DNA from: Spongiactinospora rosea
GTDB taxonomy: Bacteria > Actinomycetota > Actinomycetes > Streptosporangiales > Streptosporangiaceae
Assembly (NCBI RefSeq): GCF_003315795.1
Contig: NZ_QMEY01000001.1
Coordinates: 1 to 64,000, forward strand
DNA length: 64,000 bases
Direction of reading: 5' to 3'
Shown: positions 34,240 to 43,257 of the stretch, piece by piece
How positions within the stretch are numbered: the stretch's first letter is position 1
Layout of the letters: every line of letters starts with the position of its first letter
Position numbers and translations under genes: made by a program
Notes under the pieces: generated by a model
Seen by the model: only the letters and a program-made list of their open reading frames with translations
The model's database searches: none
Told to the model about the DNA's origin: nothing

Positions 34240-35096
34240 GGCCGCTGCTCCGGGCCAGACAGGAAACGCTGTTCGGCGGAGGAGGTGCCGAGGCGGTGCA
34301 GCCACCACAGCGCGCCCGCGTAGAACAGGACCACGATCGCCAGCACCGCCTGGCCGAGCGGTGTGCCGAACGGAGCCACGTACGTCCGCTGTACGAGCGC
34401 GATCACGGTGAAGACGCCGAGGATTCCGAGGATCCATCGCACGGTGGTGCGGTGTTCGGCGCGGGCCGCCTCGATCTCCCTGCGGTCGCGTACGTCTCGG
34501 GCGACCAGTTCGGCCAGGCCGGCGAGTACCGCGCTCGCGCCGCGGCCACGGCGGCGGGCGACCAGGATGAGCGCGGCGGCGATCCGGTCGCCCACGGGGT
34601 CGTCGAGTTCGTCGGCGAACAGGCGTAGTGCCTGCTCGGTGGGCATGCGAGCGGTGCTCAGCCGCCGGGACAGTGCCGTGACCGGTCCTGCGATCGGGGC
34701 CGGCACCTTGCGGGTCGCGCTGTACTCCAGCGCCTGCTCGAGGGCGCGGCCTGCGTTCAGCAGGTCGGCCAGGCGGCGGGTCCACTGCTCTAGCGCCTCC
34801 AGCTTGTGGATGCGTTCGCGGGCGGCGCGGCCGGTCAGCATGCGGGGCAGTACCGGAACGGCCAGCCCGACGGCGACCGCCGCGACGGGCCAGCCGGTCG
34901 TCCACAAGGTCGCCGATGCGGCGATGAGCGCGACCGCGGTACGGCGATGATGCCGGGTCGCCATCGCGCGGATCGCCATCCAGCGCCTGGGCGGACGTAC
35001 CGGTTCGTCGGCCGCGCTGCCTCTCAGACCTGCGATGAAGTAGATCGCCCCGCCGATGAAGGCAGCCGCGGCGACTCCGGCCGTCAAGGCGGTCAT
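34236..35096 (-). CDS. Tad pilus membrane platform protein TadB-like (T2SS F family)
   Basis: 286 residues. Membrane helices at the N-terminus and C-terminus enclose the F domain (LEQWTRRLADLLNAGRALEQ, LVARRRGRGASAVLAGLAEL, VARDVRDRREIEAARAEHRT). Located between the ATPase and the TadC-like gene, the normal order. Start ATG at 35096 overlaps the ATPase stop. Confidence 0.88.
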   Translation of the reverse strand: MTALTAGVAAAAFIGGAIYFIAGLRGSAADEPVRPPRRWMAIRAMATRHHRRTAVALIAASATLWTTGWPVAAVAVGLAVPVLPRMLTGRAARERIHKLEALEQWTRRLADLLNAGRALEQALEYSATRKVPAPIAGPVTALSRRLSTARMPTEQALRLFADELDDPVGDRIAAALILVARRRGRGASAVLAGLAELVARDVRDRREIEAARAEHRTTVRWILGILGVFTVIALVQRTYVAPFGTPLGQAVLAIVVLFYAGALWWLHRLGTSSAEQRFLSGPEQRP

Positions 35097-36469
35097 CGGG
35101 TCTCCCACGTCGCGAAATGCGACAGATATGCTGGATCGAAACCGGCCTGGACAAGCCGTTGCAGGCACTGTGGCGTGATGTCGGGCATGGCCCGTCCGCC
35201 GGGGCCGGTCGGCCGGTAGACGTTGTTGCGGCAGGGGAGTTCGCTGTCGGCCGGGGGCAGGACTTCCAGTACCTCGGACACGAAGCGGGTGTTCGTCGTT
35301 GGGTCCATCCGGAGGTGAACGACGAGGTCAACGGTCTCGCCCGTGTTGAGGTGGATGACGGCCGGGGGTGTCTGGGCTCCGATGCCGCGTGTCCACAGCA
35401 TGACGATCCGGTTGAAGATCTCCTCGGTGCCGTCGGCGTGGATGGTGCACATCGAGCCGGGATGGCCGGTGTTCATCGCCTCGAACATCGGCACGATCTC
35501 GTCGGACCGTACCTCGCCGACCAGGATCCGCCGGATGTTCTTGCGCAGCGCGTGCGGGATCAGGTCGTTGAGGGGGACGGCGCCGGCGCCCTCGGAGTTG
35601 GCCTGGCGTGCCTGAAACGCGATCACGTTGTGGTGCCGGTGTGGCAGTTTGTCGAGGAAGAGTTCGTAGTCGGATTCGAGTGTGGCGAGCCGTTCATCGG
35701 GGTCGATAGCGGACGCGAGCGCGCGCAGCATGGTGGTCTTCCCGGCCGCGGTGCCGCCGGTGATGACGATGTTGAGGCGGGCGCGTACGGCGGCGTGCAG
35801 AAAGGCGTGCAGGCTTCTGCTGATCGTGCCCAGGCGCAGGAGATCGTCAAGGGTGACGTCCACGAGGCGGTGGCACCGGATGCTGACGCACGGCCTGGTG
35901 GTGACCGCCATGGTGGCGCTGAGCCGTACGCCCATGCCGTCCTCGCCGTCGCCCGGCCGAAGTGCGGTGTTGAGCAGTGGGCTGGCTGTGGAGAACTCGC
36001 GCGGGTTGTAGCTCTTGTGCAGCGCCCACATCTGAACCATCTTGATCAGGTCGTCGTCGGTCGCGGCGACGGGTGGGGCCTTCGCGCAGGTGCCGTCGCT
36101 GTACGTCACCCAGACCTCGTCACAGCCGTTGATGTCGATGCTCTCGACGCGGGTGTCTCGGATGTAGGGGGTGAGGACGCCGAGCTCGAAGCGTTCGTCG
36201 ATCACCGCGTTGACGAGGTCGCGCTGGGTCGCGAAGTTCAATGCCGTGCCTTCGGCGAGCCGGTCGTGGATCCAGCGCTGCACCCGTGCCTGGATGAGCT
36301 GCTTGGCCGCGGCGCGGTCCTCGGAGTCCTTCAGGTCGTCGGCGACCAGCTTGGTGATGCGGGTGACGGCTTCGCGGAAGGCAGCCGGATCGAGGTCGTC
36401 GGGTCGGGGGTCCGGCGGATCGACGACGGATGGCCAACGCCGATCGCTCGGCGGCCAGGTGCTCGTCAT
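35093..36469 (-). CDS. Tad/VirB11-family secretion ATPase (TadA-like)
   Basis: 458 residues. Hexameric motor for pilus assembly. Walker A is IVITGGTAAGKTTMLRALAS near residue 240. The aspartate and histidine boxes ATLESDYELFLDKLPHRHHN and the Walker B RRILVGEVRSDEIVPMFEAM follow, then the conserved histidine region NTGHPGSMCTIHADGTEEIF. The N-terminal domain is of CpaF type (DINGCDEVWVTYSDGT). No defect is visible. It overlaps its neighbours by four bases on both sides. Confidence 0.93.
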   Translation of the reverse strand: MTSTWPPSDRRWPSVVDPPDPRPDDLDPAAFREAVTRITKLVADDLKDSEDRAAAKQLIQARVQRWIHDRLAEGTALNFATQRDLVNAVIDERFELGVLTPYIRDTRVESIDINGCDEVWVTYSDGTCAKAPPVAATDDDLIKMVQMWALHKSYNPREFSTASPLLNTALRPGDGEDGMGVRLSATMAVTTRPCVSIRCHRLVDVTLDDLLRLGTISRSLHAFLHAAVRARLNIVITGGTAAGKTTMLRALASAIDPDERLATLESDYELFLDKLPHRHHNVIAFQARQANSEGAGAVPLNDLIPHALRKNIRRILVGEVRSDEIVPMFEAMNTGHPGSMCTIHADGTEEIFNRIVMLWTRGIGAQTPPAVIHLNTGETVDLVVHLRMDPTTNTRFVSEVLEVLPPADSELPCRNNVYRPTGPGGRAMPDITPQCLQRLVQAGFDPAYLSHFATWETR

Positions 36470-37233
36470 GAAGCCACCGCCTTGTGAGGCTCATTTGCGG
36501 CCTTGCGCATCGAGGCCGCCAGGCGCTGGGCGCCGTTCAGGAGGTGTGCCATCCGGGCGGCGCGCGGCGCGGGCCTCCCATCGGAGAGCACAGCGGCCAA
36601 CCGGGGTTCGAAGGGCATGGTGGCGATGACCGGCAGGCCGTACAGGGCCTGGCTCACCTCCACGGGCGCGTAGTCGCCCGCGCCGATCAAGCACAAGGTC
36701 ACCGGGACACTGGTGCCGACGTACCGGCCGAGGGCGTCGAGCCGCGGGCGGGCGTCGGCGACCTGGCGCAGGGTCGGGCGCAGCACCATCACCGCGAGCT
36801 GGGACGCGGCGATCAGTCGCAGCGGGGTGTCCGGGCGGCCGATCTGCCCGATGTCGATGACGACGTCGGTATCCTCACCGGCCGCGCTCTTGATCACGTC
36901 GATGACGGCGTCCCACGCGCTCTCGATCTGGACGACATGGCGGGGATCTCGGAGGCCGGGCAGGAGCAGCCACCGGCGGACTTCTTGATCAAGGGAGATG
37001 ACGTACTCCCAGAGCACGGACGCGTCCGGGTCGTGCGCGATGGCCAGCGCGAGTTCGAGGAGGCCGCCCTTCAGGCCGTCGGTCCGCCCGGCGAGGAAGC
37101 CCTGAAGGACGCTGCCGCCTTTGGGGTCGCACTCGGCGAGCAGTGCCCGTCGGTCCCAGGCGTGGGTGACGGCCAGGCCCGTGGTGGTCACCCCGGGGGA
37201 GCCGCCGGGGCTCATCAGCGTGAAGATCGCCAC
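36466..37233 (-). CDS. MinD/TadZ-like ATPase with a degenerate P-loop
   Basis: 255 residues. Position before the TadA-like gene and the ParA/MinD-like fold (LLAECDPKGGSVLQGFLAGR, DTDVVIDIGQIGRPDTPLRL) indicate a TadZ-like localisation protein. The deviant Walker A is MSPGGSPGVTTTGLAV: the signature lysine K-G-G-x-G-K-T is replaced (S-P-G-V-T-T), so ATP hydrolysis is doubtful. It may work as a polar scaffold only. Confidence 0.78.
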   Translation of the reverse strand: MAIFTLMSPGGSPGVTTTGLAVTHAWDRRALLAECDPKGGSVLQGFLAGRTDGLKGGLLELALAIAHDPDASVLWEYVISLDQEVRRWLLLPGLRDPRHVVQIESAWDAVIDVIKSAAGEDTDVVIDIGQIGRPDTPLRLIAASQLAVMVLRPTLRQVADARPRLDALGRYVGTSVPVTLCLIGAGDYAPVEVSQALYGLPVIATMPFEPRLAAVLSDGRPAPRAARMAHLLNGAQRLAASMRKAANEPHKAVAS

Positions 37234-37872
37234 TCACTGCCTCCGTGGCGTGAGTACCAGGGCCACGCGTCCGTCGGCGGCGAGGGAGGCGAGTTTCGGG
37301 CCGTCCATATCGCTCACCAGGAGATCGACGACGACCATTCCATCGGTGTCGGGCTCCTTGACCTGGTCCACGACGGCGGCGATGCCTGTTGGGACGATCC
37401 GTCTGGTAGTGGGGTCCGGTGCGGGCATGACCAGTACCGGATCGCCTGGGGCGAAGCCTCGGGCGGGCAGCCGGCTGGGCTTGACCGCGATCGGTACGAG
37501 CTGCTGCTGCGGTGCGGGGGTGAGCTGGTCGGTCGTTGCCTTGGGGGAGAGGAGCGTACCGGCCAGGAGGGTCACGGCGGCCCTCGTGCCGACGATTTGC
37601 GGAAGTCGGTCGCCGGGTACGGTCGCGACTCCCGGCTCCGCGCCCACAAGCGTGGTCGCCATGTCGTTCGCGGTGACCTGCCGTCCGATCGGGACATCTC
37701 TGGTCATGACCACGACCAGGGAACGGCTGCTCAACTGCTGCACCGTCTGCGCGGCGAGGACGCCACCGCCTGTCATCGCCAGCAGGCCGACCAGCAGCAG
37801 GCCGCGACGCCGCTGCCGGGGTTGGTGCGGCAGCTTCGGCACCGTCACTCGAGGAGCCTGTGGGGCGGTCAT
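37234..37872 (-). CDS. CpaB/SAF-domain pilus assembly protein
   Basis: 212 residues. It has a cytoplasmic basic stretch, a membrane helix (residues about 24-44), then a SAF domain (VVVMTRDVPIGRQVTANDMA; LPQIVGTRAAVTLLAGTLLS). CpaB/RcpC proteins support the outer part of Flp pili. The ATG at 37872 overlaps the upstream stop. Confidence 0.82.
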   Translation of the reverse strand: MTAPQAPRVTVPKLPHQPRQRRRGLLLVGLLAMTGGGVLAAQTVQQLSSRSLVVVMTRDVPIGRQVTANDMATTLVGAEPGVATVPGDRLPQIVGTRAAVTLLAGTLLSPKATTDQLTPAPQQQLVPIAVKPSRLPARGFAPGDPVLVMPAPDPTTRRIVPTGIAAVVDQVKEPDTDGMVVVDLLVSDMDGPKLASLAADGRVALVLTPRRQ

Positions 37873-38639
37873 GATTGTCCTCGCACGAGGGCTTGGCCTT
37901 CCGCCACGCGCAGCGGAAAGGTCGTTGTCCGGGTGATCGGCGGCAGCGCGCCGCCCGCCCCGCCGGAACCGGTCCAGCTCGCTGTCCACACCACCGAGAC
38001 GGTCACCCGGTACTGCGATCCCGGCAGACCGGCACTCGACTCGGTGAAGACGTGGGTGCAGGAGGCGGGGTCCTGATCGTCGGGCGATCTGGCGTGGTCG
38101 TACGGCACGCCGAGGCCGGTACACGTCACGACGTCCTGACCCTGCCCAGGGTCGATGGTCAGCTTCGCAGGCCTGGCGACCACTTCGGCCCATGCCGGGC
38201 CGGCGGTGGCGCGTTCGCGGAGCGTCGTCCACTGGTTTTGGGGCAGCCAGAAGTAGTGGGGAAGGCCGACAAGCCCGTCGGCACCTCGGGGTGGTGCTGT
38301 TTCTATGACAGGTGCAGGTGGCCGGAGTCGCCGGAGGGCCTTGTCGCGTAGCGCCTCGGGGGTCGTACCGGGCTCGCGTGGTACGACGGCGTCGAACACA
38401 TTGCTGCGGCCACCGGGCGCCTGGTCACACTGCACGTACCGGATTCCGTGCTGTCCACTGAGCGGGTGGCAGTTGCTCCAGCCGCCGGATGCGGTGGCGT
38501 TCTCTGTTCTGGGTGGCCCCTTTTCATGCTGGCCGTACACAAGCCAGGAGTCACCCCAGGCAAGAGCGCCCCTGTCATGGTCGGCAAGGCCAGCGAGCAG
38601 CGCGGAAGCGACCACGGTCACGGTGACGGCGGAGTACAT
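37869..38639 (-). CDS. Exported protein of the Tad-like operon
   Basis: 256 residues. The N-terminus MYSAVTVTVVASALLAGLAD is a signal or anchor, and the rest is extracytoplasmic, with four or more cysteines (SNCHPLSG, VQCDQAPGG, VTCTGLGVPYD, ASCTHVFTES) likely paired as disulfides. GLPGSQYRVTVSVVWTASWT suggests a beta-rich end domain. Not recognised as a known family. Similar proteins recur in actinobacterial Tad-like clusters, so a surface role in the pilus is likely. Confidence 0.65.
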   Translation of the reverse strand: MYSAVTVTVVASALLAGLADHDRGALAWGDSWLVYGQHEKGPPRTENATASGGWSNCHPLSGQHGIRYVQCDQAPGGRSNVFDAVVPREPGTTPEALRDKALRRLRPPAPVIETAPPRGADGLVGLPHYFWLPQNQWTTLRERATAGPAWAEVVARPAKLTIDPGQGQDVVTCTGLGVPYDHARSPDDQDPASCTHVFTESSAGLPGSQYRVTVSVVWTASWTGSGGAGGALPPITRTTTFPLRVAEGQALVRGQS

Positions 38640-39199
38640 GGCGCCTCCTTGACGGTCAGCCCGGTGAGCAGCCACCGCCCGCTGGAATCCCGCTTCAACG
38701 TGGCTTCTACATTTGCCGCGGCTCTTGTACTACTGCTCGCGGGCAGGGGTTTGTGCGTGGTGGCATCGGCCATACCGGCGTTCGCCATGTCCTGGCAGTC
38801 GATCACCTTCGCCTGATCCTTGGCGACCCACACCTCTTTCACCCGCGGGGAGACCTCTCCGTACGGCTCGCGCCCCTGCGACTGCATCTTTCTAACTCCA
38901 TCGATGAGGTGGTCCAAATACCCACCGCTCACGTGCGATTCGAGGAGGGCACGCGCATCTTCGGGAGTGGATCGGCCAGCTTTTGCGAGGAGCTTCCAGT
39001 AGTTGCGGTAGGTGGCCAGGACTGCATCATGCGCGGTAGAGGGCGAAGGGTGCGGGGAATGTGTCGTCAGGGGTGGGGGTGTAGGTGATTCGCGGGACTG
39101 CGAACCTGTTTCCTCTATCTGGCACCCTGATGCGGCCAGCACGACAATCGAGAACATGGCAATTAGGGACGACCTGGCGCTTTTCCTAAATTTGGACAT
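38618..39199 (-). CDS. Lipoprotein, first gene of the Tad-like operon
   Basis: 193 residues. Lipobox AMFSIVVLAASGC gives a lipid-modified cysteine near residue 26. The mature part after a Pro/Ser/Thr linker is about 130 residues (HDAVLATYRNYWKLLAKAGR, DQAKVIDCQDMANAGM), resembling small SnoaL-like or DUF-type secreted domains common in actinomycetes. It overlaps the next gene by 22 bases and probably carries the operon promoter upstream in 39200-39310. The ATG at 39199 fits the signal length; an upstream frame extension is rejected. Confidence 0.72.
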   Translation of the reverse strand: MSKFRKSARSSLIAMFSIVVLAASGCQIEETGSQSRESPTPPPLTTHSPHPSPSTAHDAVLATYRNYWKLLAKAGRSTPEDARALLESHVSGGYLDHLIDGVRKMQSQGREPYGEVSPRVKEVWVAKDQAKVIDCQDMANAGMADATTHKPLPASSSTRAAANVEATLKRDSSGRWLLTGLTVKEAPCTPPSP

Positions 39200-39396
39200 C
39201 TGGCCCACGTGTCTCCCATGCGGCTCGCTCGAAATGCGAGGAGCAGCGTAAGGGATGAACTCGTGCGCTGGCAAATGCGTGGACGAATTGCGCACCTCGG
39301 GAAGTAGATTAAGTGGGTAAATTGGTAGCAATGACTAGATCGACAAAGGTAAAGAATGCCGATGGGACGGCGAAGGTGCACATCTGAATGGGTCTA

Positions 39397-39621
39397 GGGA
39401 GGGACGACCACGGGCGCGGGCCGCCGCGCCCGATTCCACCGCCGCCATGGCATGGTCGTGGCCATCGGCACGCTCTCCACGGAAGGCGGCGAACAAGCTG
39501 CCGGGAACCACACAACGGAATCCACGATCACGGGCCCGGCCACAAGCACGGAAGGATCAGGGACCTCATGGAGCTTCCCCGCGACGATCTCCGCGACCCT
39601 GGCCAGACTCATCGGCAGCAT
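39397..39621 (-). pseudogene. murF: Frameshifted 5' fragment of murF
   Basis: The frame starting at 39621 reads MLPMSLARVAEIVAGKLHEV ... VAGPVIVDS, the N-terminal domain of UDP-N-acetylmuramoyl-tripeptide--D-Ala-D-Ala ligase. After VDSVV the homology continues one base out of frame as VVPGSLFAAFRGERADGHDH and AMAAVESGA, the next conserved MurF stretch. The fragment covers about the first 75 codons, carries a frameshift and has no catalytic ATP-binding or ligase domain. MurF is essential, so a full copy must exist elsewhere. This one may be a relic of recombination or of an old insertion event. Confidence 0.8.
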
Positions 39622-40311
39622 GCCCTGCCCCTCCCCTCAGTGGTCCATAGCCGAACTTAGCCCGCAAGGTCGGTCAGTTCGCGGTTTTCGCTGTTCAGAG
39701 CCCTACGGGCGCGTCGCAGCAGCATCGACGATCAGGCGGATCTTGGTGCCCGATCGTTGGCCATGTTGTCGTCGTCGATACGCTTGAGATCAGCGACGAA
39801 TCGGCGATCGCCTCGCACAGGTAAATCAGGTTCAGCAACTTCTCTGTGCAGTTGCTCAGAAGCGACGCCCTACTTGCAGAGTGACCCTGGCTGGCGGAGT
39901 GCGGTTACCCCTCCTGATTGTCTTCGCACTTCCTCCCCCGATTAATTGGGGGGCGGCTGGCGGGCATTGTGGCAGGTGGGGCGGGTGGCCGGCACCCCGC
40001 GCTCGACCCCGACACGTGTACCGGGGTACGGATATATAAGGAGGCGAGCGCCGGGAATGCTTCAGGTGTTTCGGCAAATAGAAGCCCCACTCTGTATGTC
40101 TATATCAACGGGCATCCTTATTTTCATTGGCTCCATCCTTGCCGACTTGAGTGCGGATTTCCGTGCTGCCTGAAAGCTCTTCGATATGCAGGAAGCCGCA
40201 TTCTTTACCCGGTGGTCGTTGAGGCGTGCACCGTTTCCTGATGGAATTGAGGTGGCCAAAAGGTGACGGTGCACAAGATGTGCCGGAAAGAACAAAGAAC
40301 GGAGAGCGGTC
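39622..40311. other. Intergenic stretch before the gene at 40312
   Basis: No convincing gene. A short frame near 40057 (LQVFRQIEAPLCMSISTGIL, then a hydrophobic run) follows TATATAAGGAGG but the spacing to its ATG is long (12 bases), so I leave it unannotated. CCCCCGATTAATTGGGGG at 39935-39952 is a hairpin that may be a terminator or operator. The minus-strand sequence at 39660-39720 (LLRRARRALNSENRELTDLAG) might be a small transposase relic. Confidence 0.4.
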
Positions 40312-41124
40312 ATGGTGGAAATCGGAGCCGCGAAGTCTGTCCCTGCGAACGTGCCGGGCGCAAGCCTCACGCCGAGCGATATGGCGCGGGTGACACCGGA
40401 GGACTGGGCTGAGATTCGTAAGCTCGCTCGCGGCTACTGTCGTACGGTGGACGCCACGCGGCCACGTAAGCGCATGGACGGAAGCGCGACGGTCGTCAAT
40501 GGCGGCTGCGCACCCTACGGGACCGATGACGTCTCCGACGACGTCAACCAGGACGCGGTTCTACTCTTCGCGCAACGTTTGCGTGACGTGATCAGCAAGT
40601 TCGAGGAAGCGCCAGGGAGCGGCGGAACGCGCGAAACTCAGGCGTGGATATACGTTCGGAAGGACGGCGGCCGGATGGTCATCGACCGCACCACCCTTCA
40701 GCGGTGGGCGGTACGCGATGCCGCTGCGCGGAACGGTTACCGGCCGCCTGCCTCTTGGAAGGGAACGGATGCGGCGTCAGGCGCGCAGTCCGCGTCAGTC
40801 GGTCCGGATCTGGAGTATGCGGCGGTCTCCTTGGCCGCCGCGCAGCACAGCGAAGAGATCTTCCAGCAGGCGTTCGGGGACGGACGGGAGTTTCCGATTC
40901 TGAAGGAGATCATCGCGAAGGCCGAGCAGGCGGAGGACCTGGGACGCGCGGGAATCCTGTCCAGCGTGGCTCAGGAGCGTGAAGGGGGATCCTATGGTTC
41001 CCGGAGTGCGGTGATCCGTACTCGTGACGCGGCACGGGTGGAGCTGCAAGAGCTGTCGGAACGCCTTGACGACGCCCGAAACGCCATCGTCTACGGGGGC
41101 ACCGAACCGCAGAACAGCGACTGA
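40312..41124 (+). CDS. Hypothetical protein
   Basis: 270 residues, not recognised. The N-terminal part WAEIRKLARGYCRTVDATRP and DDVSDDVNQDAVLLFAQRLR is helical and acidic. The C-terminal part (AEQAEDLGRAGILSSVAQER; ELQELSERLDDARNAIVYGG) looks like a coiled coil. GGAGAG lies 7 bases before the ATG. It stands alone between two hairpins, so it is probably transcribed by itself. The DDV-DDV-QDAVLLF phrase is reminiscent of sigma factor region 2, but no region 4 HTH follows and I do not assign it. Confidence 0.65.
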   Translation: MVEIGAAKSVPANVPGASLTPSDMARVTPEDWAEIRKLARGYCRTVDATRPRKRMDGSATVVNGGCAPYGTDDVSDDVNQDAVLLFAQRLRDVISKFEEAPGSGGTRETQAWIYVRKDGGRMVIDRTTLQRWAVRDAAARNGYRPPASWKGTDAASGAQSASVGPDLEYAAVSLAAAQHSEEIFQQAFGDGREFPILKEIIAKAEQAEDLGRAGILSSVAQEREGGSYGSRSAVIRTRDAARVELQELSERLDDARNAIVYGGTEPQNSD

Positions 41125-41138
41125 CGAGACGGTCACAG

Positions 41139-41168
41139 AGCCCCGGGGAGCAAGTAGCCCCCGGGGCT
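41139..41168 (+). terminator. Rho-independent terminator
   Basis: AGCCCCGGGG (41139-41148) pairs with CCCCGGGGCT (41159-41168) around a 10-base loop, followed by TTTCCGT. It lies 14 bases behind the stop of the hypothetical gene. Confidence 0.85.
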
Positions 41169-41329
41169 TTCCGTATTCCCCCATTACGACTTGAGTGTGC
41201 CGGATTAAGGCGATGGTTGCATGGCATGCCACGGACGCGTGGGCTAACAACGCAGCCGTATTTATATGAAGGGGAAATTCGCTGCTGGCAGCTACTTCCG
41301 AAAGGAATCCGATCACGCAAGAGGGGGGA

Positions 41330-41761
41330 GTGTTGGATATTCCGCTTGGGCGTAAGGTGGCCGAGGCGATCGAACAGGCCCGCCACGCTGACTATGCGGC
41401 GTCCGCGGAACTGGTGTGTCAGGTTCAGCGCGGGCAGCGACTCGCCGCCGAACCGCTGTTCCTGGCCGTATACAGTTCGGCGCTACGGGCCTGGTGGGAT
41501 CTGGTCGATGTGCAGATCTGCCGGGAGGGTGTGGAAGCGGCGCATGCCGTCCGGCGGGTACGAGTGCGGGCGCGACACTATCTGACCGGGAATCTGGCTG
41601 CTCCGCGGCCGGGCACTTTGTTCGATCACGCCTTGGCGCATGCTGCCCGGGCCGCCGCCCGTCACTTTCTGGCGAGCAGCGGTGAACTCCTTACCAGCCC
41701 AACGCAGCCCGAGACAGCGCCTGTAAGCGAGGAACGGGAGCAACCGGCCCGGCCTGCGTAG
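41330..41761 (+). CDS. Hypothetical protein
   Basis: 143 residues. A helical, alanine-rich protein (VAEAIEQARHADYAASAELV, LVDVQICREGVEAAHAVRRV) without recognised motifs, ending in a disordered Pro/Glu tail. It starts at GTG (41330) or the following TTG (41333). GAGGGGGGAG just upstream favours the TTG for spacing. No clear operon partner. Probably an accessory gene of the ICE. Confidence 0.55.
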   Translation: MLDIPLGRKVAEAIEQARHADYAASAELVCQVQRGQRLAAEPLFLAVYSSALRAWWDLVDVQICREGVEAAHAVRRVRVRARHYLTGNLAAPRPGTLFDHALAHAARAAARHFLASSGELLTSPTQPETAPVSEEREQPARPA

Positions 41762-41874
41762 CGGCGAGTATCCGCTCAGGACGGCACATCTAATGCGGGA
41801 CGTAAGCCCGCTGAATCATATTCATCTGCCCCTTGGTAGCTGACCAGGGGCTTTGTCATGTCTGGAGGTCTTCC

Positions 41875-42951
41875 ATGACCGCGGTATCTGAGCCCGCCAC
41901 CGAGCCCGTGCCCACCATCAGGATCACCAGCACGGCCGATGTCGTCGCCATCGTTCCCTACATGCTCGGTTTCCACCCGTCGCTGAGCATGGTCGTCATC
42001 ATGGTCGGCGGCGACACGCCGACTTCGGCAGGTGTGTTCCGCTTCGACCTGCCCCAGGACCCTGCACACGCCGACGACCACGCCGAGCGGGCCGCCGGGC
42101 TTCTGCACCGATACGGGATCCGGCAGGTGCTATTGCTTGGGTACGGGCCAGGGAATCGGGTCACGCCGGTCATGGATGCCATGAGGCGCATCCTGGGCGA
42201 CGCGGGGATCGACGTCCGTGAGGCGCTGCGAGTAGAGAAGGGCCGGTACTGGTCCTATCTATGCACGGACCCGTCGTGCTGTCCGGCGGAGGGCGTCATG
42301 GTCGATATGACCGGCAGCGTGCCTGCCGCAACCGCGGTGCTGGCCGGGATGCGGGCCCTGCCCGACCGGGGCGCGCTGGCCGCGATCCTGGACCCGCCGA
42401 CCGGGTTCGACCCGCTGGTGGGCGAGCGGGTCATGCGGCAGGTGTGCGACCGTGTCCGGGAGCTGGCCGTGCAGGACCACGACTGGTTCGGCGACGGGGT
42501 GCGGCAGGTCACTGCCGCCCTGGATCGGGTCCAGGCCGGGGAAGACCTCGACGTCGCCACCCTCGCCCGGCTGGGCGTGGCCTTGACCTCGGTTCTGGTC
42601 CGTGACATCGCGTTCACCCGCATCGGGCGCGAGGACGCGGACGACCATGTCCGGCTGTGGACCGAGGTCACCCGTACGGTCCCGGCCGCGTTCGCCGCCG
42701 CGCCCGCCACGCTCGTGGCGTTCGCCGCGCTGTCGCGGGGGGATGGGGCTTTGGCGCGCGTCGCCTTGGAGCGGGCGTTGGCCACAAATCCGGGGTACAG
42801 CATGGCGCTGCTGATCACGCAGGCGATCAATGCGGGGATGACGCCCGCGCAGATGTTCGCGGTCGATTGGGACGGCCAAGTGGAGGCGATCACCGCCCAA
42901 GCTCGGCTGAACCCCGCGCATGCCCGGCCGGTACTGCCAGAGGGGTGGTGA
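41875..42951 (+). CDS. DUF4192 family protein
   Basis: 358 residues. IRITSTADVVAIVPYMLGFH followed by PSLSMVVIMV is the family's N-terminal signature. LLLGYGPGNRVTPVMDAMRR and YWSYLCTDPSCCPAEGVMVD are its mid-protein motifs, and TLVAFAALSRGDGALARVAL its end. Function unknown; widespread in actinomycetes and often found on their conjugative elements. The ATG at 41875 has GGAGG 8 bases upstream. Confidence 0.9.
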   Translation: MTAVSEPATEPVPTIRITSTADVVAIVPYMLGFHPSLSMVVIMVGGDTPTSAGVFRFDLPQDPAHADDHAERAAGLLHRYGIRQVLLLGYGPGNRVTPVMDAMRRILGDAGIDVREALRVEKGRYWSYLCTDPSCCPAEGVMVDMTGSVPAATAVLAGMRALPDRGALAAILDPPTGFDPLVGERVMRQVCDRVRELAVQDHDWFGDGVRQVTAALDRVQAGEDLDVATLARLGVALTSVLVRDIAFTRIGREDADDHVRLWTEVTRTVPAAFAAAPATLVAFAALSRGDGALARVALERALATNPGYSMALLITQAINAGMTPAQMFAVDWDGQVEAITAQARLNPAHARPVLPEGW

Positions 42952-43206
42952 GCCGCGGATGGCCTACGCAGCCGAGACCATGATCGGGCCTTCCGCCTGT
43001 CCGGCGGGATTCGGGCGAGCGCAAATGAGACGGCAACGCTGGAGAAGGGCGCAGTCCCCGCCGACCAGAGCAGCGCGGGGACGGCGCCAGGCGTACCGAC
43101 TGCGCCTGCCTCTCCGTCGCTGCCACGGACCCAAGAGACGCCGTTGCCGGCTGGCGCCGAATCGATGGCCGGGCGCATAGGCCGTCACCTGATCAGTCTC
43201 CATCAC

Positions 43207-43234
43207 GACCGCCCCGGCGACGCCCGGGGCGGTC
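43207..43234. terminator. Hairpin behind the DUF4192 region
   Basis: GACCGCCCCGG (43207-43217) pairs perfectly with CCGGGGCGGTC (43224-43234), loop of 6, followed by ggtgttcttt. It ends 23 bases before the next start codon, so it may terminate upstream transcripts or attenuate the small lipoprotein gene. The DNA between 42952 and 43206 holds no convincing gene. Confidence 0.65.
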
Positions 43235-43257
43235 GGTGTTCTTTCGGAGGGATAGCG

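Noticed and set aside
40057..40173. 38-residue hydrophobic peptide following TATATAAGGAGG
   Set aside because: Spacing from AGGAGG to ATG is long and the neighbouring frame is equally open, so I could not decide; kept only as a note.
42952..43206. Continuation of the DUF4192 reading frame past its stop with protein-like composition
   Set aside because: No usable start codon or ribosome-binding site before the small lipoprotein gene. It could be a decayed extension but there is no firm support.
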